The translations under genes and the position numbers were made by a program. Of a stretch of DNA of 64,000 bases, positions 9,657 to 18,059 are shown piece after piece. The notes under the pieces were generated by a model. That model was not told where the DNA came from. It saw only the letters and a list, made by a program, of their open reading frames with translations, and did no database searches. This stretch comes from Streptomyces californicus (GTDB taxonomy: Bacteria; Actinomycetota; Actinomycetes; Streptomycetales; Streptomycetaceae): assembly GCF_000717645.1 (NCBI RefSeq), contig NZ_JNZZ01000019.1:248001-312000 (forward strand). The letters run 5' to 3'. Within the stretch, counting starts at the first letter, position 1. Every line of letters begins with the position of its first letter.

Positions 9657-9986
9657 CTACGCCTGCTTGGGCGCCGCCTGCTGCACGACCTCGAAGGACC
9701 ACACGGTCGAACCGCTGGCCGCAGGCTTCGGGCGCTCGCCGCTCGGGGCGCCGCCGCCCTGGTGGGCCGCCTTCATCGGTCCCTCCATCCACGCCTGGAA
9801 GGACTCCTCGTCACGCCAGCGCGTGTAGACGAGGTAGTCGTCCGTGCCCTCGACGGGCCGGAGCAGCTCGAACCACTCGAAGCCGTCGGAGCTCTCCACG
9901 GCGTGGGCGCGGGAGGCGAAGCGCTTCTCCAGCGTCTCGCGTTGTTCCTGGGGGACGGTCAGCACATTGATCTTGACTACGCTCAT
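9657..9986 (-). CDS. Antibiotic biosynthesis monooxygenase (ABM) domain protein
   Basis: 109 residues starting MSVVKINVLT. A single dimeric alpha/beta-barrel ABM domain is indicated by the opening beta-strand, the E-RFASRAHAVESSDGFE helix and turn, the DDYLVYTRWRDEESFQAW segment and the downstream HQ/GG stretch. The family includes quinone-forming monooxygenases of polyketide pathways and haem-degrading enzymes of the IsdG/MhuD/HmoA kind; sequence alone does not separate them. The last 30 residues are low-complexity. It reads toward the kinase and away from the two-component genes. Despite the family name, its place beside a PKS/NRPS gene does not prove a role in that pathway, because such proteins are widespread housekeeping genes in actinomycetes. 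Confidence 0.8.
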   Translation of the reverse strand: MSVVKINVLTVPQEQRETLEKRFASRAHAVESSDGFEWFELLRPVEGTDDYLVYTRWRDEESFQAWMEGPMKAAHQGGGAPSGERPKPAASGSTVWSFEVVQQAAPKQA

Positions 9987-10023
9987 GGTCCCATCCTGCC
10001 GTACGGCCCCCGGCCGCCGTCGC

Positions 10024-11169
10024 TCACCCGTCGGCGCGCGGGGCGGCGGCGGGAAGCACCACCGTGACGCGGAGCCCGCCGCCCGGGCGCGCCGCCAGAG
10101 CGAGCGTCCCGTCGTGGGCGCGCGTGATGGTCTCGACGATGGCCAGCCCGAGGCCGACGCCCGCGTCGTCGGTCCGCAGCCGTTCCACGCCGCGCCGGAA
10201 CGGTTCGGTGAGCGTCGGCACCAGCTCGGCCGGGAGCGGCGCCCCGGTGTTCTCGACGGCCAGCTCCACCGCCCCGGGGCGGACGCTCGTGGTGACCCGG
10301 ACGGTGCCCGCTTCCGGCAGGTTGTGGACGATCGCGTTGTGCACCAGGTTCGTGGTCAGCTGGAGCAGCAGGGCCGGTGATCCGGTCGTGAAGGCGATGT
10401 CGCCGTGCGCCTCGACGGTGACACCGCGTCCCTCCGCGAGGGGGAGCAGGGTCTCGGCGGCCTCTTCCGCCATCAGCGACAGATCGACGTGCTCCCGTGC
10501 GAACGTCCCCCGCTCGGCGCGGCTGAGCAGCAGCAGCGCCTCGGTGAGGTCGATCGCCCGGTTGTTGACGGCGTGCAGGCGGTCGATGACCTCGCCGGTC
10601 GCCCGGCCGGGATCGGCGCGGGCCACTTCGAGGAGCGTCCTCGACACCGCGAGCGGCGTGCGCAGTTCGTGGGAGGCGTTGGCGGCGAACCTCCTCTGCT
10701 CCGCGACGTGCGCTTCGAGCCGCGCCAGCATCGTGTCGAACGCGTCGGCCAGTTCACGGAACTCGTCCCCACGGCCCGGCAGCCTGATCCGGTGGGAGAG
10801 CGAGCCCCGCGCGGCCGTGCGGGTGGCCTCCGTGATCCGGGTCAGCGGGGCGAGCATCCGCCCCGCCAGGAACCACCCGCCCACCAGACCGAACACGAGA
10901 AGGATCCCCAGGACGGTGGCGGCCGCCGGGGCGAAGGTGTACGCGAGGAGCTGACGGTTGGGGTTCTGGTACAGCATGCGCTGGTTCCAGTCGTCGGGCA
11001 CGTACTCCAGGAGGTACACCCACACCGCCGCGAGCAGCAGGACGCCCGCCACCATGAGGAACCCGGCGTAGCTGAGGGTGAGCCTGAGGCGGACGCTCAA
11101 CCCGGGCCGCCTGGCCCCGGCCCCCTCCGCCCCGACCACGTCAGCCCCGCCCGCGGCCACGGCCCGCAC
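10024..11169 (-). CDS. Two-component sensor histidine kinase, CutS-like
   Basis: Up to 381 residues from ATG 11169, which would overlap the upstream regulator by 29 bases; GTG 11139, just after the regulator's stop, is an equally good start and gives a shorter N-terminus. Two membrane helices flank a short extracytoplasmic loop of about 40 residues that contains no cysteine. Then come a HAMP segment, the H-box FAANASHELRTPL with the phospho-accepting His, an N-box (TNLVHNAIVHN) and G-boxes (DDAGVGLGLAI). It would phosphorylate the regulator encoded immediately upstream. The gene order and the partner's sequence resemble CutR/CutS; the signal sensed is unknown. Confidence 0.9.
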   Translation of the reverse strand: MRAVAAGGADVVGAEGAGARRPGLSVRLRLTLSYAGFLMVAGVLLLAAVWVYLLEYVPDDWNQRMLYQNPNRQLLAYTFAPAAATVLGILLVFGLVGGWFLAGRMLAPLTRITEATRTAARGSLSHRIRLPGRGDEFRELADAFDTMLARLEAHVAEQRRFAANASHELRTPLAVSRTLLEVARADPGRATGEVIDRLHAVNNRAIDLTEALLLLSRAERGTFAREHVDLSLMAEEAAETLLPLAEGRGVTVEAHGDIAFTTGSPALLLQLTTNLVHNAIVHNLPEAGTVRVTTSVRPGAVELAVENTGAPLPAELVPTLTEPFRRGVERLRTDDAGVGLGLAIVETITRAHDGTLALAARPGGGLRVTVVLPAAAPRADG

Positions 11170-11845
11170 CGCCCCCGGCCTCCGGCGTCGCCGCGATGCG
11201 GTAGCCGGCGCCCGGCAGCGTCACGATGATCCCGGGCTCCCCGAGACGTTTGCGCAGAGCCGACACCGTGATGCGCACGGCGTTGGTGAACGGGTCGGCG
11301 TTCTCGTCCCAGGCGCGTTCGAGCAGCTCCTCGGCGCTGACGACTCCGCCCTCCGCGGCGACCAGCACCTCAAGGACGGCGAACTGCTTCCGGGTCAGCG
11401 CGACATACCGCCCGTCCCGGTACACCTCTCTGCGGAACGGGTCGAGCCGCAGGCCCGCGATCTCCCGGACAGGAGGTCTGCTGTGGGCCCGTCTGCGGTC
11501 GAGAGCCCGGAGCCGGAGAGCGAGCTCCCGCAGTTCGAACGGTTTCGTCAGGTAGTCGTCGGCGCCGAGTTCGAACCCCGACGCCTTGTCGTCGAGCCGG
11601 TCGGCGGCGGTCAGCATGAGAATCGGTGTGCCGCTGCCGGAGGCGACGATGCGCCGGGCGATCTCGTCACCCGAGGGACCCGGAACGTCACGGTCGAGGA
11701 CGGCGATGTCGTACGTGTTGACGCCCAGCAGCTCCAGCGCGGTGCCGCCGTCCCCCGCGATGTCGGCGGCGATCGCCTCCAGCCGCAGACCGTCGCGGAT
11801 GGCCTCCGCCAGAAAGGGCTCGTCCTCGACGATCAGCACACGCAT
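11141..11845 (-). CDS. OmpR/PhoB-family response regulator, CutR-like
   Basis: About 234 residues from ATG 11845 (MRVLIVEDE); an ATG eight codons upstream is less likely because receiver domains normally begin at this strand. The receiver domain has the acidic pocket (EDE), phospho-accepting Asp in VLDRDVPG, Thr in MLTA and Lys in LTKPF. A C-terminal winged helix follows (KQFAVLEVL, WDENADPFTN, LPGAGYRI). The last feature, a WDEN-DPFTN block before the recognition helix, is typical of CutR-type regulators. It is co-transcribed with the kinase downstream and is divergent from the EEP-family gene at 11933, an obvious candidate target across an 87-bp gap. Confidence 0.9.
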   Translation of the reverse strand: MRVLIVEDEPFLAEAIRDGLRLEAIAADIAGDGGTALELLGVNTYDIAVLDRDVPGPSGDEIARRIVASGSGTPILMLTAADRLDDKASGFELGADDYLTKPFELRELALRLRALDRRRAHSRPPVREIAGLRLDPFRREVYRDGRYVALTRKQFAVLEVLVAAEGGVVSAEELLERAWDENADPFTNAVRITVSALRKRLGEPGIIVTLPGAGYRIAATPEAGGGAGRGRGRG

Positions 11846-11932
11846 GCGTCCGATGGTAGGAGCCGGCACCTATGGTCGGCGTATCGAAAAGGGCATACGC
11901 GCGGGCAACCGCGCCCCGCCTTCACTGGCGGC

Positions 11933-13156
11933 ATGACGCGATCTCCGCTGTCGGCGCGCACGCCGGCCTCCCGTACCCGCCCGGACCCCCGGCATCGGCC
12001 CGACGACCCCTCGGCCGCGACCGCGGACGGCGGCGAACGAGGACGGACGACGGCCTCCCACCCCGACCCGGTGAACGGGGACGGCACGGCCGGGCGACCG
12101 CGCCCGCCCGGCACACCCGGCACCGGCGGTACGCGCGAGGACCCCGGCGCCACCGACGGCCGGGGTGCGGCGGACGCGCCCCGCAGGCCGGGCGTGTGGC
12201 GGCGCGGCCCGCTGCTCGCCGCCGCTGCGGTGCTCCTGGGCCTGTTCCTGCTGCTGCACGCGAGCGTTCCGAACCGGATCGGGAACCTCGGGAGCCTCGT
12301 CGAGACCTTCCTCCCCTGGTTCGGCCTGCTGATCCTGCCGCTGGCGGCCGGTGCGCTGCTGCGCCGCTCCGCCTCCGCCGCGCTCGCCCTGCTGGTGCCG
12401 GCCGCCGCATGGCTGAACCTCTTCGGCGGGCTGCTCACCGACAAGACCCACCCGGCCGGCGACCTCATGGTGGTCTCCCACAACGTCGGCGCGGAGAACC
12501 CCGATCCGACCGGCACCGCCCGCGCGCTCGCCGGCTCCGGTGCGGACGTGCTGGCCCTGGAGGAGCTGGCCGCGCACGCCCGGGGGACGTACGAGAGGGA
12601 ACTTGCCGCGGTGTACCCGCACCACACGGTGCTGGGCACGGTCGGGGTGTGGAGCAGGTTCCCGCTGTCGGACACCCGCCCGGTCGACGTCGCGATGGAT
12701 GCCGGGCCGCTGGGCGCCGCCAAACCCGCCGAGGAGAAGCTGGTCGACAACCGGGGCCTGCGCACCACCGTGGCCACCGACCGCGGACCGCTCGCGGTGT
12801 ACGCCGCCCACCTCGGGTCGGTCCGCGTCAATCCCCGGGCCGGCCTCGCCTCGGGGCAGCGCGACGCCGGCGCAGAGGCGTTGGGCCGGGCGGTCGCCGC
12901 CGAGAAGACCGAGCGGGTGGTGCTGCTCGGCGACCTGAACGGCACCCCGGACGACCGCGCGTACACCGCCCTCACCGCGCGGATGGAACCGGCCCAGGAG
13001 GTGGCCGGAGCGGGCTTCGGGTTCACCTGGCCGGCCGCCTTCCCCGTCGTACGCATCGACCAGATCCTGGTACGCGGTGTGAAGCCCGCGAGCGCCTGGG
13101 TGCTGCCCGCCACCGGCAGCGACCACCTGCCCGTGGCGGCGCGCGTCCACTGGTGA
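11933..13156 (+). CDS. Membrane-anchored endonuclease/exonuclease/phosphatase (EEP) family protein
   Basis: 407 residues from ATG 11933. A Pro/Thr/Gly-rich cytoplasmic tail of about 90 residues is followed by two or three membrane helices (about 90-165) and then an extracellular EEP domain with the family signature points: SHNVGAEN, LALEEL (metal-binding Glu), AAHLGS, LGDLNGTPDD, DQIL and GSDHLP (catalytic His). The fold acts on phosphodiester bonds in nucleic acids or phospholipids; the substrate is unknown, and an outward-facing catalytic domain suggests extracellular DNA or lipid. It lies divergent to the CutRS-like pair. Confidence 0.85.
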   Translation: MTRSPLSARTPASRTRPDPRHRPDDPSAATADGGERGRTTASHPDPVNGDGTAGRPRPPGTPGTGGTREDPGATDGRGAADAPRRPGVWRRGPLLAAAAVLLGLFLLLHASVPNRIGNLGSLVETFLPWFGLLILPLAAGALLRRSASAALALLVPAAAWLNLFGGLLTDKTHPAGDLMVVSHNVGAENPDPTGTARALAGSGADVLALEELAAHARGTYERELAAVYPHHTVLGTVGVWSRFPLSDTRPVDVAMDAGPLGAAKPAEEKLVDNRGLRTTVATDRGPLAVYAAHLGSVRVNPRAGLASGQRDAGAEALGRAVAAEKTERVVLLGDLNGTPDDRAYTALTARMEPAQEVAGAGFGFTWPAAFPVVRIDQILVRGVKPASAWVLPATGSDHLPVAARVHW

Positions 13157-13247
13157 ACGCGGCTCCCCGCGCCGGTCGCCGAACCGCGTTTCCCCGGCCG
13201 TCCGCGCCTGCGGAAACGACCTGCGCGCCGGCCGCCGACCCGGCAGG

Positions 13248-14780
13248 ATGCCTTCCGTGAACCACCTCCTGCGCGGGCTCGCCGCGAACGAGAACCTGCC
13301 GCCCGCCCTGGTCGACCGGCTGATAGCCGTCGCCGACGACGAGACGGCCGACCGCCTCGCCGTCCGCTCCGACCTCAGCCACGCCCAGGCGGTCGCCCTG
13401 GCCGGGCGGGTCGAGGAGAGCGCGGTGCGTCTCGCGTACGAGGGCCGGCTGACCGCGGCGGACATCGACCCCCGGGCCCGTCCCGACGTGGCCCTCGCCC
13501 TGCTCGACACGGGCGCGGGCCCCGCCGCGTGGGCGCGCCGCCTCGCGGCCGATCCGGTCGTCGAGCACCGGGAGAAGCTGGCCGCCTGCCCGGACCTGCC
13601 GCCCGACGTGCTCGACGCCCTGCTGACGGACCCGGAGACACGAGTCGTCGCGGAGGCCGCCCTGCGGGCCCCCGCGCACGTGGCCGCCCGGCTCGCGGCG
13701 CACCCGCGCACCGAGGTGCGTCGCGCGGTGGCGGCCAACGAAGCGACACCCCCGTCCGCACTGGCCTCCCTGCTGAACGGCGACGGGCCGCCCGCACCCC
13801 ACCACTGCCCGGCCCGCGAAGGCGAACCGCCGTCGCCCGACCACGGCCTGACGCCGGACCACGACCCCGCGCCCGAGCCCTCCTGGGACGGCCTCCACAC
13901 CTGTGCGGCACACGAACTGCTCCGGGCGGCTCTCCACAACCCCACCACCCCCGCCGAAGCCGTCACCCCCTTCGCCGACCACCCCTCGCGGCTGCTGCGA
14001 TGGCCGCTCGCCGCCCGCCGCGACCTGCCCCCGGAGGCGTACGAGACGCTGGCCCGCGACCCCGTCCCCGGGATCCGCGCCGAGCTGGCCGAGAATCCCG
14101 CGATCGGCGACGACGTGATGCGCGCGCTCGCCGACGACGCCTGCCACGATGTCCGGCGAGCGCTCGCCGGGAACCCGCGCATACCGCTCGACGTGCTCAC
14201 CCGCCTGGCGAGCGGCACGAGGACCGGCACCGCGCCGCTGCCCCAGACGGACTCCGCGTCGCCCACCGAAATCGCGGCTCTCGCCGCATCGGCCGACCCG
14301 GCCGTACGCATGCTCGCGGCGCGACGACGCGACCTCCCCGCCGGCCTTCTCGACGCCCTGGCGGCCGACCCCGACGCCAAGGTGGCCGGTGCCGTCGCGT
14401 CGCACCCCGGGCTGGCGGAGCCCCGGCTCCGCGATCTGGCCCGTCGGCACGGCGTCCAGGTCATCGCCGGCATCGCGGCCAACCCCGACGCGACCCCGGC
14501 GCTCCTGGCCGAGCTGGCCCGGCGCCGGCCACCCGTGCGCAAGGCGCTCAGGGCGATCGCCGGCCATGCCAACGCCACCGCCCCCGCGCTCCTCGCCTGC
14601 CTGGACGATCCCGAGGCGCGCGTCGTGGCCGCCGGGCACCCGGCGCTCCCCCCGCAGGCCATCACCGCCCTGGTGACGGGCGCCGACGTCCGGTCAGCCG
14701 AGGCGGCCGCCGCCAACCCGTCGCTGCCGCGCGCCGTGATGACGGAGCTGCTGCCTCCCGCACCCGCTCCCGCCGTGTGA
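13248..14780 (+). CDS. Leucine-rich-repeat-variant/HEAT-like repeat protein
   Basis: 510 residues from ATG 13248; GTG 13257, with AGGA upstream, may be the true start. Almost the whole protein is built from irregular helical repeats of about 20-26 residues with the pattern N/HP-x-LP-x-x-x-L-x-x-L-A-x-D-P-x-x-x-V-R (for example CPDLPPDVLDALL, NPRIPLDVLTRLA, HPALPPQAITALV), interrupted by a Pro/His-rich linker near 180-210. Such alpha-solenoids are usually protein-binding scaffolds. There is no signal peptide, so it is probably cytoplasmic. No partner is evident; it is followed by the riboswitch and is not in its operon. Confidence 0.8.
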   Translation: MPSVNHLLRGLAANENLPPALVDRLIAVADDETADRLAVRSDLSHAQAVALAGRVEESAVRLAYEGRLTAADIDPRARPDVALALLDTGAGPAAWARRLAADPVVEHREKLAACPDLPPDVLDALLTDPETRVVAEAALRAPAHVAARLAAHPRTEVRRAVAANEATPPSALASLLNGDGPPAPHHCPAREGEPPSPDHGLTPDHDPAPEPSWDGLHTCAAHELLRAALHNPTTPAEAVTPFADHPSRLLRWPLAARRDLPPEAYETLARDPVPGIRAELAENPAIGDDVMRALADDACHDVRRALAGNPRIPLDVLTRLASGTRTGTAPLPQTDSASPTEIAALAASADPAVRMLAARRRDLPAGLLDALAADPDAKVAGAVASHPGLAEPRLRDLARRHGVQVIAGIAANPDATPALLAELARRRPPVRKALRAIAGHANATAPALLACLDDPEARVVAAGHPALPPQAITALVTGADVRSAEAAAANPSLPRAVMTELLPPAPAPAV

Positions 14781-14821
14781 CCGGCCCCTCCCGCCCTCGC
14801 CGACGGCGGCCCGAACGTACG

Positions 14822-14940
14822 CGCTAAGCTGCGATGTCCCCGCGGGGGAAGTCCGGTCGAAATCCGGCGCTGACCCGCAACGGTAGGTGGAGCCCCCGGT
14901 TCCACGAGCCCGATCACCCGTGGGGGAGAAGGCTCCTGAC
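14822..14940 (+). promoter_or_regulatory. Cobalamin (adenosylcobalamin) riboswitch
   Basis: The leader carries the classic aptamer core: GGGGGAAGTCCGG followed by GAAATCCGGCGCTGACCCGC and AACGGTA (the B12 box), then paired segments including a GGAGCC/GGCTCC pair at the 3' end. This is the standard arrangement upstream of B12 transport and synthesis genes. It immediately precedes a FecCD/BtuC-type permease, so high cobalamin should lower expression of the import operon. The exact 5' end and the expression platform were not resolved by eye. Confidence 0.9.
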
Positions 14941-15041
14941 CATTCGCCGTGGACTGCGAAAGGGCGCTGTGCGGGACGGCCGCCGGCCGCGGCCGCACCT
15001 CCCCGCGCGACGCACGGCCCGAGGCGAAAGCGACCGCCCCC

Positions 15042-16151
15042 GTGGCCACGTCCCTCGACCGCATACCCGCCGAGCTCCCGCGTCCCGCGCGCGTCGGCAC
15101 CGGACCGGCGCCGCTCCGCCGCGTCCCCCTGCCCCTCCTGCTGACCGGCCTCTGCCTCGCCCTGCCCGTCTCGCTGCTCTGCGGGGCGGCGCTCGGGGCG
15201 TCGGGGCTCTCCTGGGCGGAGGTGACGCGCTATCTGTGGGCGGGGCTGACCGGCGGGGCGATCGGCCCCGACGAGGTCCCGGCGTACACCATCGTCTGGG
15301 AACTGCGCCTGCCCCGCGCCGTGCTGGCCGCCGTCGTCGGGGCCGGACTGTCCGCCATCGGCGTCGCCGTCCAGGCCATGGTCCGCAACGCGCTCGCCGA
15401 CCCGTTCGTGCTCGGCATCTCCTCCGGCGCGGCGGTCGGCGCCAACGCCGTCCTCATCTTCGGGGCCATGGGCGCGCTGGGCGTCTGGGCCCTGTCCACG
15501 GCGGCGTTCGCCTCCGCCCTCCTCGCCATGACGCTCGTGTACGCGGTGGCCCGCACCGAACGCGGACTGACCCCGCTCCGGCTGGTCCTGACGGGCACCG
15601 CGATGTACTACGGGTTCTCCGCCGTCACCACGTTCATGGTGTTCGCCGCCGAGCGCGGGGAAGCGGCCCGCTCCGCGATGATGTGGCTGCTGGGCAGCCT
15701 CAGCGGGGCCAACTGGGCCGCCGTGCCGATCGCCGCCGGGTCCGTACTCGCCGGCCTCGCCCACCTCGCCTGGTCCGCGCGCAGGCTGAACGCCCTCGCC
15801 ATGGGCGACGAGACCGCCGCCGCGCTCGGCGTCGACCCCCGGCGGCTGCGCCGGGAACTCTTCCTCGTCTCCGCCGCCGTCACCGGGGCCGTCGTCGCCG
15901 TCAGCGGAGCGATCGGCTTCGTCGGACTGATGGTCCCGCACGCCGCACGCATGCTGGTCGGGGCGGACCACCGCAGACTCCTGGCCGTCGCGCCCCTCGC
16001 GGGGGCCGTCCTGCTGATCTGGGTCGACGTCCTCTCACGCGTGGTGCTCGCCCCGGCCGAACTCCCGGTGGGCGTCCTGACGGCGGTCATCGGCGTTCCC
16101 TGCTTCATCCTCCTCATGCGCCGACGCGCCTACTCCTTCGGGGGCATCTGA
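15042..16151 (+). CDS. btuC: Cobalamin-type ABC transporter permease (FecCD/BtuC family)
   Basis: About 369 residues from GTG 15042. The frame is open upstream to GTG 14949, but that stretch is arginine-rich, looks untranslated and nearly abuts the riboswitch. The protein is a polytopic membrane protein of about ten helices with the FecCD family landmarks: ELRLPRAVLA, the permease loop RNALADPFVLGISSGA, the cytoplasmic coupling region ALGVDPRRLRREL, and GAIGFVGLMVPHAARML. Two copies would form the inner-membrane channel for vitamin B12 or a related corrinoid. It is the first gene of a three-gene operon, overlapping the ATPase start by one base. Related systems are sometimes labelled F420-0 or iron-siderophore transporters; the B12 riboswitch favours a corrinoid. 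Confidence 0.88.
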   Translation: MATSLDRIPAELPRPARVGTGPAPLRRVPLPLLLTGLCLALPVSLLCGAALGASGLSWAEVTRYLWAGLTGGAIGPDEVPAYTIVWELRLPRAVLAAVVGAGLSAIGVAVQAMVRNALADPFVLGISSGAAVGANAVLIFGAMGALGVWALSTAAFASALLAMTLVYAVARTERGLTPLRLVLTGTAMYYGFSAVTTFMVFAAERGEAARSAMMWLLGSLSGANWAAVPIAAGSVLAGLAHLAWSARRLNALAMGDETAAALGVDPRRLRRELFLVSAAVTGAVVAVSGAIGFVGLMVPHAARMLVGADHRRLLAVAPLAGAVLLIWVDVLSRVVLAPAELPVGVLTAVIGVPCFILLMRRRAYSFGGI

Positions 16152-16933
16152 TGCGGATCGACATCGACGCGCTCACCGTCGAGATCGCCGGCGCACGCCT
16201 GGTGGACGAGGTCACCCTCGGCGCGGCCGACGGAGAGCTGGTCGGTCTGGTCGGGCCCAACGGCAGCGGCAAGTCCACCCTGCTGCGCTGCGTCTACCGG
16301 GCCCTGCGCCCCTCGGCCGGAGCCGTCAGGATCGGCGGTGAGGACCTGCACGCCCTGACCACCCGGGAGGGCGCACGGCGGCTCGCCGCGCTGCCGCAGG
16401 ACGCGGTCGCCGAATTCGACTTCACCGTCGCCGAGATCGTCGCCATGGGACGGACGCCCCACCAGGGGCCGGTGGCCCGGACAACCGACGAGGACCGCCG
16501 CGTCTGCGACGGGGCGCTGCGGGACGTCGGTGCGGCTCACCTGGCCGAGCGCGGCTTCCTGACCCTGTCGGGCGGAGAGCGGCAACGGGTCCTCATCGCC
16601 CGCGCACTCGCCCAGCAACCACGGGTCCTGGTGCTGGACGAGCCCACCAACCACCTGGACATCGCCCACCAACTGGAAGTCCTCCGCCTCGTCCGGGCCA
16701 GCGGCCCGACCGTCCTCGCCGCCCTGCACGACCTGAACCTCGCGGCCCTGCACTGCGATGCCCTCCACGTCATCGCCGGCGGCCGGATCGTGGCCTCCGG
16801 GACGCCGGACGACGTCCTCACTGCAGACCTGCTCGCCGACGTCTTCGGCGTACGGGCCCATCGCGTCGCACACCCCGAGACCGGAGCGCTCCAGCTCCTC
16901 TTCGACCTTCCGCCCGCCCACCCCGCACCCTGA
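16151..16933 (+). CDS. btuD: Cobalamin-type ABC transporter ATP-binding protein
   Basis: 260 residues from ATG 16151, which overlaps the permease stop (TGATG). All ABC motifs are present: Walker A GPNGSGKST, Q-loop (PQDAVAEFDF), signature LSGGERQ, Walker B VLVLDEP with D-loop NHLD, and switch His in LHDLN. It has the compact form typical of FecE/BtuD ATPases that power substrate-binding-protein-dependent import. It is the middle gene of the riboswitch-controlled operon. Confidence 0.92.
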   Translation: MRIDIDALTVEIAGARLVDEVTLGAADGELVGLVGPNGSGKSTLLRCVYRALRPSAGAVRIGGEDLHALTTREGARRLAALPQDAVAEFDFTVAEIVAMGRTPHQGPVARTTDEDRRVCDGALRDVGAAHLAERGFLTLSGGERQRVLIARALAQQPRVLVLDEPTNHLDIAHQLEVLRLVRASGPTVLAALHDLNLAALHCDALHVIAGGRIVASGTPDDVLTADLLADVFGVRAHRVAHPETGALQLLFDLPPAHPAP

Positions 16934-16947
16934 GGAGCCCGACCACC

Positions 16948-17970
16948 ATGCCCCACCCCCTGCGCCCCGCGGCCTTCTTCCTCGCCGCCGCCCTGGCCCT
17001 CACCGGCTGCGGAGCCGACGTCACCTCCCGGGAGGACGGCGAGGGCGGCACGTCCGCCGCCGACGGCCACTACCCGGTGACCGTCGAGAACTGCGGCGAG
17101 AAGAAGCGCTTCGACCGGGCCCCGGAGCGCGTCGTGACGAACGACGTCGGCATCACCGAGATCATGTTCGCCCTCGGACTCGAGGACCACATGGCCGGAT
17201 ACGTCATGCCCGACGACAAGGGCGACATGACCTCCGTGCCGTGGAAGGGCGGCTACAAGAAGACCACATGGCTCTCCAAGGACCGCATCAACAAGGAGCT
17301 GGTCCTCGACGCCCGCGCCGACCTCGTCTTCGCCGGCTGGAACTACGGCTTCAACGAGGGGGAGGGGTTCACCCCCGCCGAGCTGGAGCGGGTGGGCGTC
17401 GACTCGTACCTGCTCAGCGAGTCGTGCCGCAACGGCCAGGGCAAGGCCCGCGGCGTCATGCCCCCGCTCGAAGCGCTCTACACCGACCTGCGCAACCTCG
17501 GCGAGATCTTCGACGTGGAGGACCGGGCCGACACCCTCATCACCTCCTTCCGCAAGGAGTTCGCCGACGCGCGCTCCCGGGCGGCGACGGGCGACGACCG
17601 CCTCCGCGTCTTCCTGTACGACGACGGCAAGGACAAGCCGCTGACCTCGGGCGCGTACGCCGGACCGCACGACATCATCACCAAGGCCGGCGGCGACCAC
17701 ATCATGAAGGACCTCGAGGACAGCTGGACGACCGTGGGCTGGGAGACGGTGGTCGACCGCGACCCCGAGGTCATCGTCATCAACGACTACGGTGACACCG
17801 GCGCGGAGGAGAAGCGGAAGTTCCTGAAGAGCTACAAGCCGCTCGCCGGAGTCTCCGCGATCAAGAACGACCGGATCGTCGTCCTCGACTACGTGGACCT
17901 CGTCGAGAGCCCGCGCAACCCGGCGGCCATCAGCTCGCTCGCCGAAAACCTCAGGACGTTCGCCCGGTAG
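16948..17970 (+). CDS. btuF: Cobalamin-type ABC transporter substrate-binding lipoprotein
   Basis: 340 residues. The N-terminus is a lipoprotein signal peptide with lipobox LTGC (Cys about 21), so the mature protein is anchored outside the membrane. The body is a class III periplasmic-binding fold: opening strand RVVTNDVGITEIMFALG, rigid central helix, and a second lobe around DDRLRVFLYDDG to VIVINDYGD, ending near NPAAISSLAENL. It would capture the ligand and deliver it to the BtuC/BtuD pair. It starts 14 bases after the ATPase stop and is followed by a strong terminator, closing the operon. The corrinoid assignment rests mainly on the riboswitch. Confidence 0.88.
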   Translation: MPHPLRPAAFFLAAALALTGCGADVTSREDGEGGTSAADGHYPVTVENCGEKKRFDRAPERVVTNDVGITEIMFALGLEDHMAGYVMPDDKGDMTSVPWKGGYKKTTWLSKDRINKELVLDARADLVFAGWNYGFNEGEGFTPAELERVGVDSYLLSESCRNGQGKARGVMPPLEALYTDLRNLGEIFDVEDRADTLITSFRKEFADARSRAATGDDRLRVFLYDDGKDKPLTSGAYAGPHDIITKAGGDHIMKDLEDSWTTVGWETVVDRDPEVIVINDYGDTGAEEKRKFLKSYKPLAGVSAIKNDRIVVLDYVDLVESPRNPAAISSLAENLRTFAR

Positions 17971-18005
17971 CGGCGGCGGCGCGCCCCATGCCCTCGCCAC
18001 ACGGC

Positions 18006-18042
18006 GCGGGCCCGGCCCGGGGTGTCCCCGGGCCGGGCCCGC
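18006..18042. terminator. Perfect 17-bp terminator hairpin
   Basis: Arms 18006-18022 and 18026-18042 are perfectly complementary (GCGGGCCCGGCCCGGGG) around the loop TGT. The hairpin lies between the convergent B12-transport operon and aldo/keto reductase gene and probably terminates both. Confidence 0.85.
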
Positions 18043-18059
18043 GTGCGGCCGTGTCCCGC

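Noticed and set aside
9657..9986. Quinone-forming tailoring enzyme of the PKS/NRPS cluster
   Set aside because: ABM-domain proteins are common outside clusters; nothing ties this one to the megasynthase beyond distance.
11870..15100. A 1,076-codon minus-strand open frame across the EEP and repeat-protein genes
   Set aside because: Low-complexity Arg/Ala/Ser product antisense to two well-supported genes and the riboswitch.
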